64,000 bases of DNA, from the NCBI GenBank assembly GCA_019118525.1, contig DWYV01000030.1:1-64000 (forward strand), written 5' to 3'. Source of the DNA: Candidatus Bariatricus faecipullorum. Its GTDB lineage: Bacteria; Bacillota; Clostridia; Lachnospirales; Lachnospiraceae. A program made the position numbers and the translations under genes. Position 1 is the first letter of the stretch. Each line of letters begins with the position of its first letter. Shown piece after piece: positions 55,926 through 64,000 of the stretch. The notes under the pieces were generated by a model. That model had not been told where the DNA came from and did no database searches. It saw nothing but the letters and a program-made list of their open reading frames with translations.

Positions 55926-57059
55926 ATGAAGAAAAGAAGATTGGGGAGAGCAGTAATTACATCACTTCTGGTAAGTTCACTGTGTGTAGTTCCGGTGTTT
56001 GCAGAACCAAGCGTGGACGACCTGGAGCAGAGCAAGCAGGCAGCGCAGAACGAAGTGACGTCCCTGCAGGAAGAACTTCAGGGCCTGGTTGAGAAGATAA
56101 ATGAACTGGAACAGAATCTGATTACCAAGGGAGAGGAAATCAGTCAGGCGGAGGAAGACCTGGCTGCAGCAGAGGAAAAAGAGAAGCAGCAGTATGAAGA
56201 CATGAAGCTGCGGATTAAATATATGTATGAGAATGGAGAAACCAGTGCTCTTGAGACGCTGCTTTCTTCCACTGATTTCTCAGACCTGCTTAACAAGGCG
56301 GAATACGTACAGAATGTACATAAGTATGACAGGGACAAGCTGGAAGAATATGTGGCTACTAAGCAGGAAATTGCAGATTTAAAAGATACTCTGGAGACAG
56401 AGATGGCGAATATGGAGAGCCTTCAGGCGGAATATAGTTCCCAGGAGGAAAGTCTGAATGCTACCCTGACAGCCAAACAGGATGAGGTGGCTAATCTCGA
56501 TGAACAGCTTCAGGCTGCGGTAGAAGCGGCGGCTCAGAAAGCGGCAGAGGAAGCGGCGGCTCAGGCGGCCTCCGAGCAGGCCTCAGCCCAGGATGATGCC
56601 GGAACTTCCGCCGGAGGCGGTTCTGGTTCCACTGGCGGAGACACCACCACAGGAGGCGGTACTTCTACAGGAGGTGGAAGCAGTTCTTCCGGAGGCGGTA
56701 ACTACCAGGGAAGCGGGGACAGTTCTGTGGGAAGTGCTATTGTAAGTGCGGCAGCATCCTATCTGGGAGTTCCCTATGTCTGGGGCGGCACATCTTATAG
56801 CGGTGTAGACTGTTCAGGTCTGGTTTATCTGGCACATCAGGCAGTCGGTATCTCTGTTGCGAGACAGTCCGGTTCGCTGGGAGCCGGCGGAAAGGCTGTG
56901 AGCGCCTCCGAGGCTATGCCAGGCGACGTGGTGTGTTATGCCGGACACGTGGGAATCTACGTGGGAGGCGGACAGATGATTCACGCGCCGCAGCCCGGTC
57001 AGGTAGTATGCTATACCAGTGTAAACTATGCATCCCACTGGTTCAGAAGATACTGGTAA
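55926..57059 (+). CDS. Secreted coiled-coil NlpC/P60 peptidoglycan hydrolase
   Basis: The 377-residue protein has a signal peptide with cleavage expected after VFA (residue 26), a long coiled coil (about 30-225, rich in Glu/Gln/Leu/Ala), a Gly/Ser/Thr-rich linker (about 225-265) and a C-terminal NlpC/P60 domain. The catalytic cysteine is in GVDCSGLVYLAHQA and the histidine in GHVGIYVGGGQMIHA. This layout resembles CwlO/PcsB-type hydrolases whose coiled coil is controlled by FtsEX. ATG 55926 begins the signal peptide; the Shine-Dalgarno spacing is loose (AAGGAG about 15 bases upstream). Confidence 0.92.
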   Translation: MKKRRLGRAVITSLLVSSLCVVPVFAEPSVDDLEQSKQAAQNEVTSLQEELQGLVEKINELEQNLITKGEEISQAEEDLAAAEEKEKQQYEDMKLRIKYMYENGETSALETLLSSTDFSDLLNKAEYVQNVHKYDRDKLEEYVATKQEIADLKDTLETEMANMESLQAEYSSQEESLNATLTAKQDEVANLDEQLQAAVEAAAQKAAEEAAAQAASEQASAQDDAGTSAGGGSGSTGGDTTTGGGTSTGGGSSSSGGGNYQGSGDSSVGSAIVSAAASYLGVPYVWGGTSYSGVDCSGLVYLAHQAVGISVARQSGSLGAGGKAVSASEAMPGDVVCYAGHVGIYVGGGQMIHAPQPGQVVCYTSVNYASHWFRRYW

Positions 57060-57072
57060 AACAAAAAAATAC

Positions 57073-57107
57073 AGACGGAATCCGGAATTTCCGGGTTCCG
57101 TCTTTTC
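57073..57107 (+). terminator. Terminator after the NlpC/P60 gene
   Basis: AGACGGAA-TCCGG / CCGGG-TTCCGTCT hairpin followed by TTT. It lies close before ispH, whose ribosome binding site (GGAGGGA) follows at once. Confidence 0.7.
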
Positions 57108-57126
57108 CGTACAGGAGGGACTTTTT

Positions 57127-57981
57127 ATGGAAGTAATCAGGGCAAAAAGTGCCGGCTTCTGCTTTGGTGTAAAGCGGGCGGTGGATACCGTCTATGAGGA
57201 AGCCGAAAAACGTCCGGGGACAGCCATCTATACCTACGGTCCCATCATCCACAACGAAGAGGTGGTAAAGGACTTAAGGGAAAAGGGAGTCCGGGTCATT
57301 CAGAGCGAGGAGGAGCTGGAGGAACTGACGGAAGGGCTGGTTATCATCCGCTCCCACGGAGTGCCGGAAAGACTCTGCCGGAAACTGGAAGAAAAGGGGA
57401 TAGAATATGTGGACGCCACCTGCCCCTTTGTGAAACGAATTCATAAAATTGTGCAGGCGGAAAGCGCCGCGGGGAGCCGGATTGTGATTATCGGGAATCC
57501 CAGTCATCCGGAGGTGGAAGGCATCCGGGGATGGGCTGGAAAAGACGTGGACGTCATACAGACAGCGGAGGAGGCAGAAGCCTTTCAGGCAGAACCTGGA
57601 AGAAAAATCTGTATCGTGGCACAGACGACATTTAATTACAATAAATTCAAAGATTTAGTTGAAATTATTTTGGAAAAGGGGTATTATATAAGTGTTTTAA
57701 ATACAATCTGTAATGCTACCAGAGAGCGTCAGAGTGAGGCGGCCCGGATTGCAGAAAGGGTGGATGCTATGATTGTAATAGGAGACAAGAATAGTTCCAA
57801 TACCCAGAAGCTATTTGAAATATGCAGAAATGTATGCAACAATACGTACTATATACAGACACTTGGCGATTTGGATACGAATCAATTAAGGTCCGTGGAA
57901 ACAGTAGGTATTACAGCAGGGGCATCCACGCCCAATAATATAATTGAGGAGGTTCAAAATAATGTCAGAATTAACTTTTGA
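57127..57981 (+). CDS. ispH: 4-hydroxy-3-methylbut-2-enyl diphosphate reductase
   Basis: The 284-residue protein has the three cluster cysteines in AKSAGFCFGVKRA, YVDATCPFVKRIH and LNTICNATRERQ, and conserved histidines in IIHNEEVV and RSHGVPE. It is the last enzyme of the MEP isoprenoid pathway. ATG 57127 follows GGAGGGA. Its last 20 bases overlap rpsA in another frame; in many clostridia the two are fused in one chain. Confidence 0.95.
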   Translation: MEVIRAKSAGFCFGVKRAVDTVYEEAEKRPGTAIYTYGPIIHNEEVVKDLREKGVRVIQSEEELEELTEGLVIIRSHGVPERLCRKLEEKGIEYVDATCPFVKRIHKIVQAESAAGSRIVIIGNPSHPEVEGIRGWAGKDVDVIQTAEEAEAFQAEPGRKICIVAQTTFNYNKFKDLVEIILEKGYYISVLNTICNATRERQSEAARIAERVDAMIVIGDKNSSNTQKLFEICRNVCNNTYYIQTLGDLDTNQLRSVETVGITAGASTPNNIIEEVQNNVRINF

Positions 57982-59056
57982 ACAGATGTTGGAAGAATCA
58001 TTTAAAACAATTCATAACGGCGAGGTTGTGGACGGTACCGTTATTGATGTGAAGCCGGATGAAATTATTCTGAATATCGGCTATAAAGCAGACGGAATTA
58101 TCACAAGAAGTGAGTACACAAACGAACCGAATGTTGATTTGACCACGGTTGTGTCCGTGGGAGATTCCATGACAGTGAAAGTTCTGAAAGTCAATGACGG
58201 CGAAGGTCAGGTTCTGCTCACCTACAAGAGACTTGCAGCAGAAAAAGGAAACGAAAGGCTTCGGGAAGCCTATGAGAATAAGGAAGTGCTGAAAGCACCG
58301 GTTACCCAGATTCTGGGCGGCGGACTCAGCGTCGTAGTTGATGAGGCCAGGGTATTTATTCCGGCAAGCCTTGTTTCCGATACTTACGAGAAAGATTTAT
58401 CCAAATATCAGAATCAGGAGATTGAGTTTGTTATCAGCGAGTTCAATCCCCGCAGAAACCGGATTATCGGTGACAGACGTCAGCTGCTTGTTGCTGAGCG
58501 CTCAGAAAGACAGAAAGAACTGTTTGCGAAGCTGAAGATTGGCGACACTGTGGAAGGCGTTGTAAAGAACGTAACAGATTTTGGCGCATTTATCGATTTG
58601 GGCGGTGTGGACGGACTGTTACATATCTCTGAAATGTCCTGGGGAAGAGTGGACAATCCGAAGAAAATATTTACCGTAGGTGAAAAACTGAAAGTCCTTG
58701 TAAAAGATATCCATGATACAAAGATTGCCCTTAGTCTGAAGTTCCCGGAAACAAATCCGTGGGCAAACGCGGCAGAAGATTATGCGGTTGGAAAGACCGT
58801 GACAGGCCGTGTAGCCAGAATGACTGATTTTGGTGCATTTGTAGAGCTGACGCCGGGAGTGGATGCACTTCTTCATGTATCCCAGATTTCCAGGGCTCAC
58901 GTGGACAAGCCCTCCGACGTACTTTCCGTTGGTCAGGAAATCACAGCGAAAATTGTAGACTTGAATGAGCCGGAAAAGAAAATCAGCCTGAGTATGAAAG
59001 CACTGGAACCGGCTCCGTCACAGGCCGAAACTGATGTCCAGAGTGAAGCAGAGTAA
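57962..59056 (+). CDS. rpsA: 30S ribosomal protein S1 (multi-S1-domain RNA-binding protein)
   Basis: The 364-residue protein has four S1 domains in tandem: the first from about residue 20 (GEVVDGTVIDVKPDEIILNIGYKADGII), the third and fourth with GVVKNVTDFGAFIDLGGVDGLLHISEMSWGR (in part) and GRVARMTDFGAFVELTPGVDALLHVSQI. It is shorter than the six-domain enterobacterial S1, as usual in Firmicutes. ATG 57962 follows GAGGAGG, which lies inside ispH. A strong terminator follows. Confidence 0.93.
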   Translation: MSELTFEQMLEESFKTIHNGEVVDGTVIDVKPDEIILNIGYKADGIITRSEYTNEPNVDLTTVVSVGDSMTVKVLKVNDGEGQVLLTYKRLAAEKGNERLREAYENKEVLKAPVTQILGGGLSVVVDEARVFIPASLVSDTYEKDLSKYQNQEIEFVISEFNPRRNRIIGDRRQLLVAERSERQKELFAKLKIGDTVEGVVKNVTDFGAFIDLGGVDGLLHISEMSWGRVDNPKKIFTVGEKLKVLVKDIHDTKIALSLKFPETNPWANAAEDYAVGKTVTGRVARMTDFGAFVELTPGVDALLHVSQISRAHVDKPSDVLSVGQEITAKIVDLNEPEKKISLSMKALEPAPSQAETDVQSEAE

Positions 59057-59092
59057 AGTAGAAGAAAGCAGAGCGAAGAGTAAATACAGGGT

Positions 59093-59136
59093 GGGGATGA
59101 GAACTGGTTCAGGCAGTTTTCATCTCCCCTTTTTTG
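59093..59136 (+). terminator. rpsA terminator
   Basis: GGGGATGAGAACTG pairs, with one bulge, to CAGTTTTCATCTCCCC around a 7-base loop, followed by seven T residues. Confidence 0.88.
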
Positions 59137-59164
59137 TTAAAATAATATCAGGGAGGAAAGAAAA

Positions 59165-60484
59165 ATGAAACTCGTAACTTTTCGGGGAGGAGTACATCCG
59201 GATGACGGAAAGAGTCTGGCAAAAGACAAAGCCATCATGGATCTGCTTCCGAAAGAGAAACTGGTGTATCCCCTGTCCCAGCACATTGGCGCACCTGCCG
59301 TGCCCATAGTAGAAAAAGGGGAACATGTGAAAAAGGGGCAGATGATTGCCCGCGCCGGCGGTTTCGTGTCGGCGCCGGTCTATGCTTCTGTCTCGGGAAC
59401 CGTAACTGCCATAGAACCCCATGTTACTCCGGCAGGAGCAAAGGTGGACAGTATTGTGTTGGAAAATGACGGCCTTTATGAGGAAGCGCCGCTTCTTCCG
59501 GTAAAGCCGGCGGAAGAGATGACAAAAGAAGAAATTCTGGAGCGCATTGGTGAGGCGGGAATCGTGGGCATGGGAGGCGCAGGCTTCCCGACCCGGGTAA
59601 AACTGTCTCCGAAAGAACCGGAAAAGATTGAGTATATTATAGCCAACTGCGCCGAGTGTGAGCCGTATATCACCGCAGACTACCGCCGCATGGTGGAGAC
59701 GCCGGAACTGCTGGTAGGAGGAATGCGGATTGTGCTTCAGCTTTTTGAAGGCGCGAAAGGTATTTTTGCAGTGGAAGACAACAAGCCGGACTGCATTGCG
59801 AAACTGCGGGAACTGACAAAGGAAGAACCGCGGATGGAAGTGGTGTCCATGATGACGAAATATCCGGAAGGGGCAGAGCGGCAGCTCATCTATGCAACCA
59901 CCGGCCGCGCCATCAATTCTTCCATGCTTCCGGCGGACGCTGGGTGCATCGTGGACAATGTGGAGACGCTGACAGCCATCTGCCGGGCGGTAAAGGAAGG
60001 CCTGCCTTCCATGGAGAGAGTGGTTACCGTAAGCGGGGACGGTGTAGTCAGCCCGGGAAACTACCGGGTACCCTTTGGCATGAACCAGCGGGAGCTGGTG
60101 GAGGCCGCGGGAGGACTGAAAGAAGGAACGGAAAAGGTGATTTCTGGCGGTCCCATGATGGGATTTGCCATGTACACCCTGGATACGCCGGTGACGAAAA
60201 CTTCTTCTGCCATTGTGTGTCTTTCCAGAGATGAGGTATCTGCCATGGCGCCTACCCCCTGCATTAACTGCGGGCGCTGTGTGGAAGTGTGCCCGAGCCG
60301 TCTGCTGCCTTCCCGGCTGGCAGATGTGGCGGAGCGTCATGACGAAACGGAGTTTGTGAAAATGAACGGCCTGGAATGCATGGAGTGCGGGTGCTGCAGT
60401 TATGTCTGTCCTGCAAAGAGACAGCTGAAGCAGTCCATCGGTTCCATGCGGAAAATTGCCCTGGCAAATAAAAAGAAAAACTAG
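59165..60484 (+). CDS. rnfC: Rnf complex subunit C (NADH-binding, iron-sulfur)
   Basis: The 439-residue protein has the N-terminal RnfC barrel, a Complex I 51-kDa-like NADH/FMN region (GIVGMGGAGFPTRVKL, NCAECEPYITAD), an SLBB region and two 4Fe-4S motifs, CINCGRCVEVCP and CMECGCCSYVCP. It exchanges electrons with NAD on the cytoplasmic side. It starts the clostridial-order operon C-D-G-E-A-B. A GGGAGGAAAG site precedes ATG 59165, but no clear promoter is visible after the rpsA terminator. Confidence 0.96.
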   Translation: MKLVTFRGGVHPDDGKSLAKDKAIMDLLPKEKLVYPLSQHIGAPAVPIVEKGEHVKKGQMIARAGGFVSAPVYASVSGTVTAIEPHVTPAGAKVDSIVLENDGLYEEAPLLPVKPAEEMTKEEILERIGEAGIVGMGGAGFPTRVKLSPKEPEKIEYIIANCAECEPYITADYRRMVETPELLVGGMRIVLQLFEGAKGIFAVEDNKPDCIAKLRELTKEEPRMEVVSMMTKYPEGAERQLIYATTGRAINSSMLPADAGCIVDNVETLTAICRAVKEGLPSMERVVTVSGDGVVSPGNYRVPFGMNQRELVEAAGGLKEGTEKVISGGPMMGFAMYTLDTPVTKTSSAIVCLSRDEVSAMAPTPCINCGRCVEVCPSRLLPSRLADVAERHDETEFVKMNGLECMECGCCSYVCPAKRQLKQSIGSMRKIALANKKKN

Positions 60485-60510
60485 AGTGAGAGAGGAAGAG
60501 GTGAATAAAA

Positions 60511-61482
60511 ATGGGTGAGAACCTGAAAATATCATCCTCACCGCATATCCGCTCCCGGGAAACGACGGGAAATATTATGCTGTGGGTGATTATCGCACTT
60601 TTGCCTGCGACTGCCTTCGGAATCTATAATTTCCGGGATACCCATGCCTGGCTGGTAGTGATTCTGACAACGGCGGCAGCAGTGCTGACGGAATATTTAT
60701 TTGAGAAGCTGATGCATAAACCGGTAACCATCAGAGACTTAAGCGCGGCTGTGACAGGACTGCTCCTGGCGCTGAACCTTCCGCCTTCCGTTCCGCTGTG
60801 GATGGGCCCTCTGGGAAGTGTGTTTGCCATTGTGGTAGTAAAGCAGCTTTTTGGAGGACTGGGACAGAACTTTATGAATCCGGCCCTGGCTGCCAGATGT
60901 TTTCTGCTGATATCCTTTGCGGGAAGAATGACAACCTTTGTATATGACGGTGTGACCGGAGCTACGCCCCTGGCTTCCATCCGTGCCAATGTGGAGGCCG
61001 GAAGCAGCCCGCTGGCAGGCATCAACACGATGGATATGCTGATGGGAAATACAGGCGGCACCATTGGCGAGACCTGCGTCCCGGCCATCATCCTGGGCGC
61101 TATCATTCTGATTCTGCGCGGAATTATCGATTTGCGGATTCCGGGAACCTATATTGTAACCTTTGCCCTTTTTATCGGGATTTTCGGGGGTACCGTGGAA
61201 GAAATCGGGTTCTTCAATGTCCCGTATATGACGGCGCAGCTTTGCGGAGGCGGTCTGATGCTGGGCGCCTGGTTTATGGCAACAGACTATGTGACCTCTC
61301 CTATTACCAAAAAAGGACAGTATGTATATGGAGCTGTCCTGGGTATTCTGACAGGGCTGTTCCGGCTCTTTGGCGGTTCTGCAGAAGGGGTTTCCTATGC
61401 GATTATCTTCAGCAACCTTCTGGTTCCGCTGATTGAGAGGGTAACTCTTCCCAGACCTTTCGGGAAAGGAGGAGAAAAATAA
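60511..61482 (+). CDS. rnfD: Rnf complex subunit D (membrane, FMN-binding)
   Basis: The 323-residue protein has about nine or ten hydrophobic segments. It contains GATPLASIR, the FMN-attachment threonine segment, and WFMATDYVTSPITKKGQYVYG, typical of RnfD/NqrB. Its stop and the rnfG start share a base (TAATG). It forms part of the ion-conducting membrane core. Confidence 0.95.
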   Translation: MGENLKISSSPHIRSRETTGNIMLWVIIALLPATAFGIYNFRDTHAWLVVILTTAAAVLTEYLFEKLMHKPVTIRDLSAAVTGLLLALNLPPSVPLWMGPLGSVFAIVVVKQLFGGLGQNFMNPALAARCFLLISFAGRMTTFVYDGVTGATPLASIRANVEAGSSPLAGINTMDMLMGNTGGTIGETCVPAIILGAIILILRGIIDLRIPGTYIVTFALFIGIFGGTVEEIGFFNVPYMTAQLCGGGLMLGAWFMATDYVTSPITKKGQYVYGAVLGILTGLFRLFGGSAEGVSYAIIFSNLLVPLIERVTLPRPFGKGGEK

Positions 61483-62084
61483 TGAACAAAATTCTGAAAA
61501 ACACACTGATACTGACGGCCATCACGGTGATTTCCGGACTGGCCCTCGGTGCGGTTTATGAGATTACCAAAGCCCCGATTGCGGCGGCGGAAGAACGCTC
61601 AAAGCAGGAGGCCTGCCAGGAAGTATTTCCTGAGGCGGATTCCTTTGAGGCCGTGGACGTGGATGCGGACGCGGCTTCCCAGGCGGCCTCTGACATGGGG
61701 GCAAATGCCACTGTGGATGAGGTTTATGCGGCCATGAGTGGAACGGAAGAGGCCGGTTATGTCATTACGGTGACAGATGGCGACGGCTACGGCGGGGATA
61801 TACAGATTAGTGTGGGTATCCAGGCCGACGGTACGGTGAGCGGCATTTCTTTTCTCTCCATCAGTGAGACGGCAGGACTTGGCATGAATGCTGAGAAGCC
61901 GGAGTTCTATGAACAGTATGCCGGAAAGCAGACAGACCGTTTCTATGTAAGCAAGGACGGCGGAGAAGGAGAGCCGGTGGACGCCATTACCGGAGCCACC
62001 ATTACCTCCCGCGCCGTGACCGGCGCAGTGAACACGGCCCTGGGATATTATCAGAATGCGTTAGGAGGCAGTGGAAATGAATAA
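61482..62084 (+). CDS. rnfG: Rnf complex subunit G (covalent FMN)
   Basis: The 200-residue protein has one N-terminal membrane anchor and an extracytoplasmic FMN domain. DAITGATITSRAVT contains the threonine (GAT-x-T) to which FMN is covalently bound. An acidic region lies at about residues 45-85. It transfers electrons on the outer face. It overlaps rnfD by one base and rnfE by eight. Confidence 0.95.
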   Translation: MNKILKNTLILTAITVISGLALGAVYEITKAPIAAAEERSKQEACQEVFPEADSFEAVDVDADAASQAASDMGANATVDEVYAAMSGTEEAGYVITVTDGDGYGGDIQISVGIQADGTVSGISFLSISETAGLGMNAEKPEFYEQYAGKQTDRFYVSKDGGEGEPVDAITGATITSRAVTGAVNTALGYYQNALGGSGNE

Positions 62085-62787
62085 CTGTACAGAACGTTTA
62101 TATAATGGACTTGTAAAAGAGAATCCGACCTTTGTTATGATGCTGGGAATGTGTCCTACCCTTGCGGTTACCACCTCGGCGGTAAATGGAATCGGAATGG
62201 GACTCTCCACCACGGTAGTACTGGTGCTTTCCAATATGCTGATTTCCATGCTGCGGAAAATCATTCCGGATTCCGTCCGGATGCCCGCTTTCATCGTAGT
62301 AGTGGCATCTTTTGTAACCATTGTACAGTTTCTGCTGGAAGGCTTTGTACCCAGCCTTTATTCGGCGCTGGGACTTTATATTCCGCTGATTGTAGTAAAC
62401 TGTATTATCCTGGGTCGCGCAGAGAGCTACGCGTCCAAGAATCCGGTGCTTCCTTCTATTTTTGACGGACTTGGAATGGGTCTCGGCTTTACTTTTGGTC
62501 TGACCTGCATCGGAATCGTGCGGGAGATTATTGGAGCCGGCACCATATTCGGCTTTCAGCTGATGCCGGAATCCTATGAGCCGGTAACGATTTTCATTAT
62601 GGCGCCCGGCGCGTTTATCGTCCTGGCCTTCCTGGTGGCTTCCCGGAATAAAATCATGAACCACCTGGAGAAGAAAGGAAAGAAAGTAACCCGTCCACAG
62701 GGATGTGCGGAAGGCGGCTGTGCCTCCTGCGGCGGCTGCGGACAGGGAGCCGGACAGACTGAGAAGAAGGAGGAGGGAGCATTATGA
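62077..62787 (+). CDS. rnfE: Rnf complex subunit E, with a cysteine-rich C-terminal tail
   Basis: The 236-residue protein has six hydrophobic segments and the conserved cysteine motifs MMLGMCPTLAVTTSA and IVVNCIILGRAES that, with RnfA, hold a membrane [2Fe-2S] cluster. Its C-terminal tail is unusual: CAEGGCASCGGCG, a C-x4-C-x2-C-x2-C pattern, followed by a charged end. ATG 62077 follows AGGAGG; GTG 62071 would lie next to that site. The tail is discussed as a finding. Confidence 0.94.
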   Translation: MNNCTERLYNGLVKENPTFVMMLGMCPTLAVTTSAVNGIGMGLSTTVVLVLSNMLISMLRKIIPDSVRMPAFIVVVASFVTIVQFLLEGFVPSLYSALGLYIPLIVVNCIILGRAESYASKNPVLPSIFDGLGMGLGFTFGLTCIGIVREIIGAGTIFGFQLMPESYEPVTIFIMAPGAFIVLAFLVASRNKIMNHLEKKGKKVTRPQGCAEGGCASCGGCGQGAGQTEKKEEGAL

Positions 62788-63359
62788 GAGAACTTTTAAT
62801 CATTGCCATTGGCTCCGCTTTTGTAAACAATGTGGTGCTCAGTCAGTTCCTTGGTATCTGCCCGTTCCTGGGTGTGTCAAAGAAGATTGAGACTGCGGCC
62901 GGAATGGGAGGCGCCGTTATTTTCGTTATTACGATATCCTCCTTTTTCACGGGACTGATTTATCAGTTTATTCTGGTCCCTACGGGATTTGAATATCTGC
63001 AGACGATTGTATTTATCCTGGTGATTGCTGCCCTGGTGCAGTTTGTGGAAATGTTTCTGAAAAAGTCGGTACCTTCTCTTTACAACGCACTGGGTGTATA
63101 TCTGCCCCTGATTACGACGAACTGTGCGGTGCTGGGTGTGGCGCTGACGAATGTACAGCAGGGATATACGATTCTGGAAGGTGTTGTCAATGGATTCGCG
63201 ACAGCAGTAGGTTTTACGGTTTCCATCGTTCTTATGGCGGGAATCCGGGAGAAGACCGCACACAACGACATTTCCGAATCCTTTCAGGGAACGCCGATTG
63301 TGCTGCTGACGGCAGCGCTGATGTCCATTGCTTTCTGTGGATTTTCAGGACTGATTTAA
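62784..63359 (+). CDS. rnfA: Rnf complex subunit A
   Basis: The 191-residue protein has six hydrophobic segments and the partner cysteine motifs LSQFLGICPFLGVSKK and LITTNCAVLGVALTN of the intramembrane [2Fe-2S] site shared with RnfE. It overlaps rnfE by 4 bases (ATGA), indicating coupled translation. AAGAAGGAGG lies just upstream. Confidence 0.96.
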   Translation: MRELLIIAIGSAFVNNVVLSQFLGICPFLGVSKKIETAAGMGGAVIFVITISSFFTGLIYQFILVPTGFEYLQTIVFILVIAALVQFVEMFLKKSVPSLYNALGVYLPLITTNCAVLGVALTNVQQGYTILEGVVNGFATAVGFTVSIVLMAGIREKTAHNDISESFQGTPIVLLTAALMSIAFCGFSGLI

Positions 63360-63373
63360 GGAGGACGTAAGTT

Positions 63374-64000
63374 ATGAGTATTACAGGAGTACTGCTTGCC
63401 GCGGTGATAGTAGGCGGAACCGGTCTGTTTATCGGCGTCTTCCTTGGCGTGGCAGGAAAGAAGTTTGCGGTGGAAACCGATGAGCGGGAGGAGGCTGTGC
63501 TGGAGGCTCTTCCCGGCAACAACTGCGGCGGCTGCGGATATGCCGGATGTTCCGGCCTGGCTGCGGCCATTGTGAAAGGGGAGGCCCCGGTGAACCAGTG
63601 CCCCGTAGGCGGAGCCCCGGTGGCGGAAAAAATCGCGGCCATCATGGGAGAAGAAGCAGGGGAAACCGTGCGTATGACGGCTTTTGTAAAATGTGCAGGC
63701 ACCTGCGACAAGGCAGGGCAGGCCTATGAATACAGCGGAGTAAAAGACTGCGTTATGGCGGACATGATGCAGAATAAAGGGCCCAAGGGATGTACCTTTG
63801 GATGTCTCGGCTTTGGAAGCTGCGTGGCAGCCTGTCCTTTTGACGCCATTCATATCGAAGAGGGAATTGCGGTTGTGGATAAAGAGGCCTGCAAGTCCTG
63901 CGGCAACTGTGTGGCGGCCTGCCCCAGACATCTGATAGAGCTGGTGCCCTATGAGCAGAAGCACCTGGTACAGTGCAGTTCCCGGGAGAAGGGCAAAGAC
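63374..64000 (+). CDS. rnfB: Rnf complex subunit B (iron-sulfur), cut by the window end
   Basis: At least 209 residues are present, with no stop before the window ends, so the gene is partial. It has an N-terminal membrane anchor (residues 2-26), the conserved 4Fe-4S segment GNNCGGCGYAGCSGLA (about 48-63), and ferredoxin motifs CTFGCLGFGSCVAACPFDAI and CKSCGNCVAACPRHLI. It takes electrons from reduced ferredoxin. AAGGAGGA precedes ATG 63374. It is the last gene of the usual clostridial rnf order. Confidence 0.94.
   Translation, partial: MSITGVLLAAVIVGGTGLFIGVFLGVAGKKFAVETDEREEAVLEALPGNNCGGCGYAGCSGLAAAIVKGEAPVNQCPVGGAPVAEKIAAIMGEEAGETVRMTAFVKCAGTCDKAGQAYEYSGVKDCVMADMMQNKGPKGCTFGCLGFGSCVAACPFDAIHIEEGIAVVDKEACKSCGNCVAACPRHLIELVPYEQKHLVQCSSREKGKD

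Noticed and set aside
57028-57126. N-terminal extension of IspH
   Set aside because: The upstream in-frame region crosses a terminator hairpin and the end of the NlpC gene; GGAGGGA supports ATG 57127.

Overview
The window is chromosomal DNA from a spore-forming anaerobe of the class Clostridia, most likely a member of the Lachnospiraceae. Evidence for this is spoIVA and an uninterrupted sigK, codY, a CIRCE-controlled groESL operon, RNase J, IreB/RuvX/DUF1292 in tandem, families common in Lachnospiraceae (DUF5688, DUF6106-like, a His-less HPr-like protein) and a clostridial-order rnfCDGEAB operon. I do not assign a genus. It is almost entirely core genome: no prophage, insertion sequence, integrase, CRISPR array or defence locus is visible. 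Most genes lie on the + strand. Minus-strand exceptions are pyrBI, the HPr-like gene, sigK, a tRNA-Arg, a ytr-type ABC operon and nfo.

Layout. 1-6.5 kb: a PDZ/radical-SAM DUF512 protein, der, plsY, gpsA, spoIVA and a MogA-like protein. 6.5-9.6 kb: an MBL-fold hydrolase, rnhA, the RNase P RNA, then convergent pyrI and pyrB. 9.8-14.5 kb: pheA, a DUF815 ATPase, a GH25 lipoprotein and a cysteine desulfidase-like enzyme. 14.5-19.6 kb: mntP behind a yybP-ykoY manganese riboswitch, then prmA-rsmE-cysteine desulfurase-thiI (ribosome methylation and tRNA thiolation). 19.6-26 kb: the HPr-like gene, mtaB, ireB-ruvX-DUF1292, RNase J, an O-methyltransferase and a U32 peptidase. 26-33 kb: sigK, then comM-dprA-topA and codY. 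33-37.2 kb: groES-groEL, a small membrane protein and guaB. 37.2-42.8 kb: a structured repeat element, an amidase, aroK-yqeG-aroD, efp, DUF5688, tRNA-Arg and a small membrane protein. 42.8-49.6 kb: an ABC/GntR operon, nfo, argS, an AlaX-type editing protein and a CPBP protease. 49.6-59 kb: gltB-gltD, a secreted NlpC/P60 hydrolase, and ispH overlapping rpsA. 59.1-64 kb: the rnf operon, with rnfB cut by the window end.

Regulation that can be read directly includes about twenty sigma-A-type promoters with 16-18 bp spacing, a perfect CIRCE, a Mn2+ riboswitch whose closing helix overlaps its terminator, an 11-bp inverted-repeat operator across the -10 of the GntR/ABC operon, and a CodY-box-like site just upstream of codY. 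Several promoters sit across the stop codon of the preceding gene.

No clearly new multi-gene system is present. The most unexplained items are the 222-bp structured repeat element before the amidase (37347-37568), the cysteine-rich tail on RnfE, the HPr-like protein without its catalytic histidine, sigK without a pro-sequence, and the overlapping-frame ispH/rpsA arrangement.
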